A stretch of 64,000 nt of DNA from Lophius americanus. Its lineage: Eukaryota; Chordata; Actinopteri; Lophiiformes; Lophiidae. Both the position numbers and the translations under genes were made by a program. Below the pieces are notes generated by a model. That model had not been told where the DNA came from and searched no databases. It saw only the letters and a program-made list of their open reading frames with translations. Below, one piece after another: positions 23,338-34,000 of this stretch (positions within the stretch are counted from its first letter, which is position 1; every line of letters starts with the position of its first letter). Location: NCBI GenBank assembly GCA_037951165.1, contig JBBDHG010000009.1, positions 15,922,001 to 15,986,000 on the forward strand. Direction: 5' to 3'.

Positions 23338-23872
23338 TCAGTGCAGCTGACCAGTGCTCCGACGGTTGTGGAGCTGTTTGTAGACACTTTGAGCCCACTT
23401 GAGTGTCTGACTGTAGCAGATCTGCCTCCCATTGATGGTCTTGAATCTGCAAAATATACAGAAAATAAATATTAAAATAATTAAATCCACTTCACTTATC
23501 CCCAGTGCTGATGGGCGATATCTCCACTCCATTGAGACGGGAGTTTTTTGGGTAAACTGCTGTATAAATATCTTGTTCTTCGTAATAGTTGAGGAATCCC
23601 AAACTTACATGAAGGCCTTTATCATACAGGAGCTGTGGGTCTTTGTCACGGTAGCCACACGCTTCACTGGTAAAATGCTTGGGCAAACTTTGAAGCAGCA
23701 TGATCCATGGGATGTGCTGAACTTCAGAGCCTCGGCTGTGGGCAACATTAAAGTCACCCTCAAATTGTGCATGAGAAGCTTTGAGATACAGTCAAACAGG
23801 TCACTCACGCATGGTGTTGCAGCAGCTGGTGTTGAGCAGCAGCAGTGCCAGAATGATGCTGAAGGTCCTCAT
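23338..23872 (-). CDS. CC chemokine, complete three-exon gene (99 aa)
   Basis: Secreted chemoattractant of leukocytes acting on CCR-type receptors. Exons are 23872-23809, 23735-23609 and 23446-23338, with GT-AG junctions in phases 1 and 2, the usual CC-chemokine layout. Exon 1 encodes a signal peptide (MRTFSIILALLLLNTSCC). Exon 2 carries the adjacent cysteines (SHGSCCFKVCPSILP) and the third conserved cysteine (THSSCMIKAF). Exon 3 carries the fourth in IFKTINGRQIC and the C-terminal helix with LKWAQSVYK. An extra Cys lies four residues after the CC pair. A TATA-like element (TATTTATA) lies at 23959-23952, about 80 bases before the ATG, with a 31-base poly(C) run beyond it. I do not assign a CCL number, because fish subfamilies do not map simply to mammalian ones. 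Confidence 0.92.
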
Positions 23873-23951
23873 GAAGTCGTCAGTGAAATGATGATGATGA
23901 TGCTAATCTTCTCTCTGTGCTGTGATTGACTGTTTGGATTTTTCTGTCTCA

Positions 23952-23959
23952 TATAAATA
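23952..23959 (-). promoter_or_regulatory. TATA-like element of the chemokine gene
   Basis: TATTTATA on the minus strand, 80 bases upstream of the start codon at 23872, a plausible distance for an inducible TATA promoter with a short leader. Confidence 0.45.
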
Positions 23960-24004
23960 CCGCTCGTTGTTGAACTGAAATGTGCATGATATCAATCTTT
24001 CCTC

Positions 24005-24005
<1 letters not shown>

Positions 24006-24036
<31 letters not shown>
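24006..24036. repeat. Poly(C) tract of 31 bases
   Basis: An uninterrupted run of 31 C on the plus strand (poly-G on the chemokine sense strand) about 134-164 bases upstream of the chemokine start. Such runs can form G-quadruplex or i-motif structures. Length is likely to vary and the assembled length may be wrong. Confidence 0.9.
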
Positions 24037-24037
<1 letters not shown>

Positions 24038-24392
24038 CTTTACCCAAACAACTGCTGCTGTTTGTCAGGGTAAGGAAGCAACAGCAGAGAGACTGACCAC
24101 ATTACTGTTTGCAAGATAAAAATCATCTCCCCAACACCAAAACACAAAGGTTATCTCAGAGTACTCCTTATCTCCATCTTCGCATTTGAAATGTCATACA
24201 CTTTTGAGTTTTAGAAAATGAAAACCCATTCCAGATAAATAAATCGTTGCTTTTATTCTTATATTTACTCTCAAGGGACCATTTTGTTCGCTTCTAATGA
24301 GCTTTGCCTTTCTCTCATCACATATTTCAAATTTTCAGATGCACTTGGCAAACTGACCGAATCTACTTTGATCAAAATCTAAAAAGGACAAA

Positions 24393-24436
24393 AATTATCA
24401 ACTCTTATTTTGTGTTCAAAATAAGAGTTGATAATT
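24393..24436. repeat. Perfect 20-bp inverted repeat with 4-nt loop
   Basis: AATTATCAACTCTTATTTTG at 24393-24412 and its exact reverse complement at 24417-24436 flank the loop TGTT. Lies in intergenic DNA between the chemokine and ZNF276. Confidence 0.95.
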
Positions 24437-24439
24437 ACA

Positions 24440-26860
24440 GCAATAGATTAACAATTTGATAAAATTCACTGATTTGTTTTCTGGCCATGAGACCAATGAA
24501 AAGAAAGGCCCTTATGTGTGAAATGTCGCCCTCAGCTAGAAGTTGGCTGAAAGTAGTATAAAGACTAAATGAGGATACACTTTGCCTGGCTCGTTCCAGT
24601 ATGAAGCTGATATTTCTCATTTCATCTGAATTGGATGTGACTAAGAGCAAAATCCAAAATCTCCAACTATTCCGTCAATTCTTCCCAGCTCTAGTTGGTG
24701 TAGTTGATGATGGAAAAAGTTTGCTGTTGTATTAAAGATACAGGAAGTTGAGTCGGTGAAATCACTGTCTGACAACACCGAAATAACACATGCACACATA
24801 TACACTTCAAATAAACTATGAGAATATGAATAGAAAATGCTTGAAACATTAGTGTTAGTTTCCTGTATTTAATCTGAAGGCTTTACGAAAAAAATAAGTT
24901 TATCATGATTCAGTTTGCTTTTTCGTGAAAAACAGGTTGGTGCAGATTGAAGTGATAAAGATCGAATGAAGTTTCGGAGATCTTATCACAGCCATTTCAT
25001 GTGAACTCTGATGTGAACACAGACCCAACGCATACATGACCTAGTTAGATCACTTCTCTGCCTGCATTTGCAACACAGTGCCCTGAAATGAACTTTAAAA
25101 TAAAATAGTTCCAAGCCTTCTCCATTTGTATATAATGTGTTCTCCTTGGATCCGTGGAGCGCCACAGCATTAGACTTGTCTCTGTACCTTCTCCCAGAAT
25201 GATGCATTTCAGTCACCTCCTTCATCATTCTTCTGGAGTTATTTTCATTAAAGCAGTTTGCCTCTTGTCCGACCTATGAGCCAACTACACGGGTCTGAAA
25301 ATGCTTTATGTAACGATGTGATTTTTTGGGTCATGTTGTGTTGGTTTGCATTGTTGCCCCATGGATTGAAGGTTCCAGGTTCTTTGTTCGGGTCTGTTAG
25401 TTTGTGTTCCCAGAAGATGCTCAAGCTTTTTCCCACAGTCCAAAATCCTTCGTGGAAATCATTGGCGATACTCTAAATCGCCCGTGTTATGTGACCGACC
25501 ATGTGAACGGTTTTAACGGTTTTACGCCCTTTGATGAAGTGCCGGCTTGTCCAGGGTGAATATGCCTCTTGCAGAATGTCAGGTGGGATAGGCACTGTGA
25601 CTCTGCACAGAAAAAGGAATGATGACATGGTTAGTTGTTTAGATATAACTTCCAATCCCTTGGTCTAATTCAGTCCAAATTTGCCTCATATGAACTGTCT
25701 CAGGGATATCTAACTTATATTTTTCCTATTTTGCTGTAGTTGTTAATATTTCACTCACTAGGGGGGATTTTTGGGGAAAGAAAACAAAAAAAAAAAAAGA
25801 AAAAGTTTTTCATAGCTTCCAACCTTAAGTTGAATTATGTTCAAATTTAGCTCATATGAATTGACACAAGGATATCTATCTTTTTTAATTACTGAGCTCG
25901 GAAAAAAATAGTTAACTGTATTTATCTTCATATTTTAGTCAAGATAAGATCTTATCTTGGAGCGTATTGCTGACTACATAGACACAGTTAGGTTGAGTCA
26001 ATATGGACTGCTTGAAATTATTAATATGTCACATTTGATTCGAGGAGTTCAATCAGGGGAAGGGTTCGTACAAGGCAGAGGACAGGAGGCTTTGATGATG
26101 AGTTTTGTTCTTGCTCGGTTGCTTTTTTTTTGTGTTAAGTATTATATATGATCCTCCATTTGTCAAAACATTCAGTCTTTCAGCCACTTCTTGCCTAGAA
26201 ACATGAAAGGCCCTCGCCGGAGAAGGTTTTTTGTTCTCGCTAGTGTACACACATGGCAGAGCAATATGGTGGCCTCCATGGAGGAAGACCTGTTCCGTAT
26301 GATACAGTTTAAAGAGCTTTTTCCAAGTCACTTAAAAAAGCATTAATAACTCCCAAAAAAATATAGTTATGAATATTTTAATGACATATCATCTATTTTT
26401 CTGGAATACTAAATACGTGGACAACATTTTCATTAAGAATTCTTTACCACTGAGTATCAGAGTTTTTTTTTTTTATAGATGTTAAAGGTAGTTTGAAATG
26501 TGGGGCTGGATAATCAGGCATATAGTCACTAAACGTAGAATAGTGAATAGTGTTTTATTGTGTTTAAGTGTAAGGCTCTAATTTATCATAATTATTGTAA
26601 CTTGTAGCATCATTTAACCTCTAGCCAGGGACTACAAATTAAAATTAGTTCTTAGCTCTATCTGGTGCTATATATAGATTGCATTGTCCCTGTTAATAAA
26701 CAATCAAATTATTTTCATTGTATTATTTATTTTCATTAAAAATTGAAATATTTCATATTATATTCATTTATTATATATAATAATTATTTATTTAAAGAGT
26801 TAACGCTAAATTCTACACACTGCACCTTTAATGATGCTTGACTCTGTGTTGTAACTATTT
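24440..26860. other. Intergenic region with repeat debris
   Basis: 25330-25600 is a minus-oriented RTE-like tail (CCCACAGTCCAAAATCC, then TGTCCAGGGTGAATATGCCT). 25640-25900 repeats the block TTCAGTCCAAATTTGCCTCA seen near 19970-20090. 26380-26820 is AT-rich. No exon was recognised. Confidence 0.5.
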
Positions 26861-26866
26861 TTGATC

Positions 26867-27046
26867 GACAGCAGGGGGCGTTGTTTCTTTTCTACTGGAT
26901 TTTAGCTGCGGGAACACTTCCGGGTTCTAATGTTTACAACTTGGGGCAATTTTGAAGTCGCAGAGCTGCTTCCTGTCTCATTTAAACCGATCTTTACGTT
27001 AGAAAACAGCATGTACTTCTAGTGCAATCACTTTTATTCTCTAACG
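26867..27046 (+). promoter_or_regulatory. ZNF276: Probable ZNF276 promoter and non-coding first exon
   Basis: A CTCF-like core (AGCAGGGGGCG, ending 26880) is followed by an ETS-type site ACTTCCGGG at 26916-26924, typical of TATA-less housekeeping promoters. The stretch to 27046 ends in a good donor (CTAACG before GTAGGT) and would form a 5' untranslated exon. It would splice to the acceptor CTTTACAG before 28080, 19 bases upstream of the start codon. The intron of about 1 kb holds the 215-bp tandem duplication. The transcription start is not visible from sequence. Confidence 0.45.
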
Positions 27047-27281
27047 GTAGGTTATGACAGATGGATGCATCATTTATGTAAACATTTTTACTCACTCTTT
27101 ATCAGATAAAGAAAAACTCACTCATGCTAACCAGCTAATGCTAACTGCTTGAAAACATCACTATGAGCAAGACATTAAAAATGAGTCTTAATGAAACTAT
27201 TACAATCATGTTTGTGTGATGACGTACTCGAAATAAAACTGAAATATGAGTTACTCTAAATTTTGACAATGAACCTTATAG

Positions 27282-27711
27282 GAAAATTGTATATTAAGCA
27301 GATTTATCATTATTTTATAGCAGATCAGACGTTTGGAATGTAACGTATTTCTATTCTTGTTTCCTTTACAATGTGGCCTAATGTTTAATTAATACTTTTT
27401 AAACATTTCAGACCTAAGCAAATTTTTTTTAATCTGATGATATTGTCTCTTACAGGCGATTACTTCATCATGATTGGTTTATAATGGACCAATAAAGAAA
27501 ATTGTATATTAAGCAAATTTATCATTATTTTATAGCAGGTAAGACGTTTGGAATGTAACGTATTTCTATTCTTGTTTCCTTTACAATGTGGCCTATTGTT
27601 TAATTAATACTTTTTAAACATTTCCGACCTAAATAACATTTTTGTAATCTGATGATATTGTCTCTTACAGGCGATTACTTCATCATGATTGGTTTATAAT
27701 GGAACAATAAT
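27282..27711. repeat. 215-bp tandem duplication
   Basis: Two direct copies, 27282-27496 and 27497-27711, differ by only a few substitutions and a small indel near a T run. Both contain GACGTTTGGAATGTAACG, CTTTACAATGTGGCCTA and TCTCTTACAGGCGATTAC, so a splice-acceptor-like site is duplicated. Lies in the probable first intron of ZNF276. Confidence 0.9.
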
Positions 27712-28098
27712 GACCAAGTACTGTTAAAATTATGAAAGCTTACATTTTGTATTGGTTTAGTGATAAAATTGTCCTATGTCATCCCATGGAGGCGGGTCGG
27801 ATTGGCTCAACTAGCTTTATCACAGTGAGAAAATAGAGTCAACTGCAAATTACATTACAGAAAGATATAAATAAATTAGGTAAAGTGAAATCAAATCTGC
27901 TTTTTATTTTACATGTTGCCGTTGCCTTTATATGACTACATGGAGTGGAAAAACCATGGCTGGCCCAGAGATTGTTGGTCAATATTTAGGAAAATTACGA
28001 TTTAACCTATTTTAATGGTTTGATTATTTTTTAATTCAATCAAGACAATATAAACTCATCGGACTTTAAATCTTTACAGTGGAACAGGCAGCACGATT

Positions 28099-31000
28099 AT
28101 GAAGAAAAAAAGCAGACTTCCTCGATCCAGCAGCACACAAACAACGGTGAGCATCAGTGAGGAGAAGAAGCCACCTGGAATCAGAGGGAGGCCTCGGAGC
28201 ACTGTCCCTGAGACCAGTGACAGTTGCCTCAATGATAAGACAGTGAAGAGTGCAGAAGATGACACACAAAAATATCTAGACAGCAAGTCTAAAACCTCAG
28301 GTGAGTGTCTCGGTATCGACCCCTGAAGTGTTGTCTCTGGTTTCCCTAAGATAGATTCTTCCACCAGACCGCTTAGGAAAAGGCTTTTTTTTCATCCTGG
28401 CTTCCGCATAGAATAACTTAGACCCTGTAAACAACTTTGTTTTGTTCCCTAATAATGCCTCAAAACCATATTGAATAGAGTATGATGTCATCATTAAGTA
28501 TCAATCATCAATTAATCTTTATTTATATCGCGCCAATTCACAACAACAGTTGTCTCAGGGTGCTTTCCAGAAAGTGTAGGTCTAGAACACACTCTTTATA
28601 TAATTATCTGCAGAGACCCAACAAATTCCTCTGTGAGCAAGCACTTGGTGACAGTCTTTAGAAAAAACTGCATTTTAACGGGCAGAAACCTCGAGCAGAT
28701 CCAAGACTCAGGGTGGACGGCCTGCTGCCACGACTGGTCGGGTTTGAAAATGCAATATCTAATGCATGTTAGTGGATTATTGTGCAATAATCCAGTAACA
28801 TGCATTAATCTATTAACATGCAATGATCCAGTAACATGAATTAATCCAGTAACATGAATTAATCCAGTAGCATGCATTAAAGTGAGAGGGATGTATAAAG
28901 AGGGACAGTGAGAGAGGAAGAGAGAAAAGCGCAGTGCATCATTCTTCTAAATATTTCCATAATGATTTGGTGCAATTTTAAATATATCTCTATTCATTCT
29001 CAGTGTTGTTTTCTTAGCTTTGGGCCATGACTGACAGTAAAGACAATCACTGATCTGTTATTTGTCCCATCAGGCAGACTGTCTACTGCTGTCTGTCGGC
29101 TGTGCCATGGGAAGTTCTCTCCACGCAGCCTGTGCCACGCCTTCAAGTGGCCCCAGGATTCCATAGATATTGTTGATGAAGAGTCGGACACCCCTGCCCA
29201 GTCACCCCTTTTATTCCATACGGACTTCCAGCGACTAGTCGGGGTCCAGTTGGACCGTGATCCCCGGTTATCTGAGTTCATCTGCAAGAAATGCTACGCC
29301 AAGTTCTACAAATGCCACGAGATCCTCATTAGGTTTCTGCAGAGAGTTAACCTCCCAGCAGTTGGGTAAGAGAACCTGCAAAACCAGTGATTGAGGTGTG
29401 ACTTTATATAAACACTAAATGTGTGTTTTTATTGAAATGTCTTGAATTGTTGAGACAGAAAATCCACAAATAAACAGTGTGTTTTCTTCGTAGGGCAAAT
29501 GCAAAGTGTCCAGAGTCTTCATCGAATCATGGCTCACCAAGTAAAGAAAAGCGTTGCTTTTTTAATTCAATTTTGCTTTTGTTTACAGAAATTACATTAA
29601 CAAAAGTCATATCAACTCTGCCTTAGTATGGTGAATTTCTGCTGTTTTCTTTCAGTGCCACCATCTTTTACATCAGACCCTAAGTGCCTCCACAGCCTGG
29701 TGTCCTGGGCTCACCACCACGGGGAGGCCTGCCGCTCCTGCCCCGACCTGAAAGAGGTGCTAGAGGGCCAGTGTTGGGGGTCTGTTAAGGCTGTTTGGGC
29801 TTGCGTTGACGGTCACAGATACATCATGGACACTCGGTGCACATCAGCTGCCAACACAGGATACTCCGTGAACTTGAGTAGTGAAGCTTTACAGAGTGGC
29901 AACGGTGACGGGCTGATGTCAGAGGGGGGGGGAGAAGGTGAGGTCAGGCAGCCTGGTGGGAGTGAAGGGGCCACACTAGAGACTATAAGCACCCTCGCTT
30001 GTCACAGTTCACCAGGAGTTACTGCACAGAGTCAGAGCGCAGTGCTGACTCACTGGACCAATAACATTGAAGGTAAGACTGAGATCCCAGAAGGTGAAAG
30101 CCTCCTGTGTCATTTAATTTTTTATACAGAAACCATTATTTAATGAAATATTGTCTTTTAAGGATTTTTTATATTGTGTAAAAAGATAATTACATTTACA
30201 CACTAGTAATCAGGCAATGAGCTTTGTTAATGTATGGAGGCCTATACTCTGCAGATAATCAATAATATAAAGGTGTGAAATATTGATAAATTTTCATTTT
30301 ACTTGAAGACGGTGTCATTGATTCATTCACCAGTGTACATACCTTATGTTTTCAGGGCATTTCTGACAATGCAGTTAACAGTTCAAGATAGAGAGAGGTG
30401 AAGACGGTAGTTCTGCCACCTGATGGTTCTTCAGATTCATAGGAGGGAACTAGCGAGGAAGATGAGCTGTATATTGAGGGCCAGAGTGAAGAATGTAACA
30501 GTAGCAGTGACAATTTAACTGGTAGCTCCAGTGATGAGGCAGAGAAGAGAGCCAACGAGAATAAAGAAGGGAAGAAGTTCAGGTAATGATTCGAGTAGCG
30601 GAGCAAATTGTTACGTGGAAGATGGTTGATATAGAGTTTTGATGAAGAGTTGTGATGAAGAGTATATGAGGGACTTTAAATGATCATCGGTTCATTAGCT
30701 TGAAACGGTTCCTCTGCTTCCATTGACGATAGGATATTGCTACTGTAGGAACTGACTGGTTCTGACTCTTTATAGGCCAGCAATGCACTCATGATTCTAA
30801 CTTGTGGCGCATCTGTATGAATCCTTGAGTTACACTACTGTCATTTCCCTTCCAATAGATTTTCCTGGTCACCGGGAAGCGCTGCCTCTTGCTCCCACCC
30901 AGCTAGCGCACAGGGCTGATGACAGCGATCTGTCCGACAGGTTGGTCATGCTTGTATAAATATTTGCCATTGAAATGGTTTAAATTCATAGGTGATTTTT

Positions 31001-34000
31001 TTTATATTAGTAAACCAATGACTGGAATTAGATTTAAAAGTTGTTCACCAAACATTCATAGTATTTATTCCACTATTTCGTTTCAATTCTGGCTCTTAAA
31101 AAAAAACTAAAATAAGACCTAATAAGTATGAAGTAATTCTTGTCTCATTCTGAGCAAACATTCTGTGCAAACACTCATTTTTTGAGAAAACTCATTCGGA
31201 TTTAACAAAAAAATATTAGTCAGCAAGGAAGAGCTAAAGCTGAGTAAACAAATATCTATTCTGAGGCAGATTCTCTCTGCCGACACGCGCCCCAAGTATG
31301 ACCTCACAGAGCTCAGGTGTGTTCCAGTACAAAGAGTGGAGATACGCCAGACAAAAAAATAACCTGCTTTAGTGACACCGTGTCAACTTCATACACGTGT
31401 AATTTCAACAGCCCTTTAATTAATTAGTTTTGTGGGGTGTTTTCTTTTTGTTTGTTACATAAAAAGAAATAAACCAACCGAAAATACAGAATTCCATATT
31501 AACCAAATTATATTACAAGAATACTAAAGAGATTTTCGGGTGGAGGGATGGGGGAATGAAGTCTAGCTCTTCAAACTTTCATCTCATATTCCAGCGTCTA
31601 TAAGGGATGACGGAGTTTTTCCTATTCAGTCTCTTACATGTCAATGGGAAGAACATAAATTTGTTTCCTAATTTGTTCTAAATTACATTCAAAATGAATA
31701 CTAATCATATAAGTCCCATGTTCCATACTGCGGAGGTCAAGACATTCCTCAACAACCCTAATACTAATTTTTTGTTTCTTTCTACATTTGTTGCCATGAT
31801 TGTGTGTGTGCGTGCGAAGAGTCATCTCTGAGGATGATTTTGAGGAAAGTAGAAAAGAAGGCGTGTCAGACGGTGAGCTTTTCGACCCGTACTCAGAGAA
31901 GCGGTAGGTAGAGATTATCTTCAGCTATGTTGTTCCTTCTCACAATGGGTGAAGTGAACTTTTCTCACGCTCTCCCAGACCTCGAAGAACTGGTGTCCCC
32001 ACTAAGAAAAGACAAAGCCTGACGGCGGCAGAGGAGCCCAAAATCAAGAAGAAACCTGGACCCAAACCCGGCTGGAAGAACAAGTTCAAACCTAAAGGGT
32101 AGTTGGGCTCAGCTTCACCTCTACGTTTCCACGTTGAATGTGCCGTTTAACCACCCCTGTTATTGTTTTTACTTTCAGAGAGGAGCTGCCCAACATCTAC
32201 AAGTGTCCCTATCAGGGCTGCACGGCTGTTTATAGAGCTCCTGATGGTTTGAAGGTTAGATTTCACACAATCTGAAAAAATGTTGGTGTCCCCTGAAGTT
32301 GCATTGTTCAAAATTACAGAGATCTCTTTGAATAAATGGAATATAATATCCATACCCATGTTACCTAAGGGGTTTCTGAAAAAGCCCTTGATGGCTGCAG
32401 AGCGGTCGTCTCTTATGAATGCTGCCATGCCTGCAAAAGGGAAGAAGGTGATGCATCATGGATACTTCACACATGCATGTAGGGCAGGCTGAGTCTGGCT
32501 GAAATAATCATTTTGCGTAGAATTGACATTACGGTTCTCTCCACAATTTGAAACATTTTTGTGTTGTACTCAACTGTGCTACGTAATGTTCGTTCTGCTA
32601 CTTCTCATTCCCCGAACTGCAGTGAGGAGACCTCTGGTATATTATATTAGCTTCCTTAGCTTAGCTCTTCCTCGTGGTTGGTAACAAAACAGAGTCCGGA
32701 ACAATTCTGACGCAGCGGATACTCACTTTATTTTTAACGGCTAGAATAAAAACACAGCTTTACTCCTGGGAAGCGCCCTGTGACAACAAAATATTTATTA
32801 TTTTATTTCACCAAAGTGAAAAACTGAAATCACAGACTGATCCAAGTGTATTTCATCACGACAACTCATAATGTGACCCAGGAGTGTGTTTCAGCCACAC
32901 ATGCCAAAGGGACCTCCTGAAAACATCTGGGCCTGCTCCTGATGAGATGGAGGATGGTGTCATGGGGGATATCCTCCAAGACCTGGATCAGGGCTCCTGG
33001 GCTCTCTGTGGGGCAAGGTGGTGGTGTCTGATGAAGCGATACCGAACGTGTCAGGGGTTCTCAGGTGGATTCAGGTTTTGGGAACATGCTGACCAGTCAA
33101 TGGCGACAATACCTTCACCTTCCAGGAACTACCTACACACTCTGACTACATGAGGCCGGGCATTGACCTGGACCAGGAGGAACCCAGTGTCCACTGGAAC
33201 AGTGTAAGGACAGATAGTGGGTCGGAGTTTTATCCTGGTACCCAACAGCACTCTGGGTACCGTTGGCTAGCCTGTAGTGGTCTGTGAGACCATCCAAGGA
33301 TCCGTCTCCCCAGACCATGACTGACCCACCACCAAACCGGTCCTGCTGGATGTTGATACTGCAGCATTACGTTCTCCACAGCATCTCCAGACTCTGTCAC
33401 GTCTACCACATGACCTCAGTTTGAACCTGCTCTCATCTGTAATGAGAACGGGGCACTTATGGCGAACCTGACAATTCTGCTGCTCTTTGTTGAACATCAA
33501 TTGAGCTCCACGGTGCTGGGCTGTGAGCACAGGTCCCAGTAGATAGCCTTTGGGCCCTCAAGCCACCCTCATCAAGTATGTTGCTGACATTTTTGTGAGA
33601 AACATCCCACCACTAGTCCACTGGAGGTCATATTGTAGGGATCGGGCTGTGCTCCTCTTTTTCCTCCTCACTCTGAGGAGCAGATACCAGTCTGGTTGCT
33701 AGGTTGTTTTCCTTCTACGGACCTGTCCAGTTCTCCTCGTGTAACGGCCGGTCTCCCTTTATCTCCTCCATGCTCTTGAGACACAACAAAACGTCTTGCA
33801 ACCGCACACAGGGAAAATCCTTCCTGGTGGGGCTGGACTACCTGTGCAGCGTCAGTGGGCTGCAGGTACTGCCTCATGTCACAGGTAGTGACAAAGACAC
33901 CAACAGAAAACAAAAGTAGAGAAGAGTCAGTCAGGAAAGATAAGCAGAGAGAAATGGATTGTGGCCACCTGCAGAACCATTCCCTCTTTGGGCGTCGTCA

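Noticed and set aside
24393..24436. Hairpin as a microRNA precursor
   Set aside because: The 44-nt fully paired hairpin with 4-nt loop is too short for a normal Drosha/Dicer precursor and lacks flanking stem.
28790..28879. 18-bp tandem array as a CRISPR-like array
   Set aside because: Units are contiguous without spacers, in a vertebrate intron; it is a minisatellite.
30356..30582. Including this block as ZNF276 exon 5
   Set aside because: Gives a stop after three codons and breaks phase with exon 6; exons 4 and 6 join in frame without it.
30352..30606. Ser/Leu-rich minus-strand frame of 84 codons
   Set aside because: Antisense of the acidic exon-like block; low-complexity composition explains it.
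33267..33913. Minus-strand frames of 87 and 81 codons as genes
   Set aside because: Broken pieces of a Tc1-like transposase.
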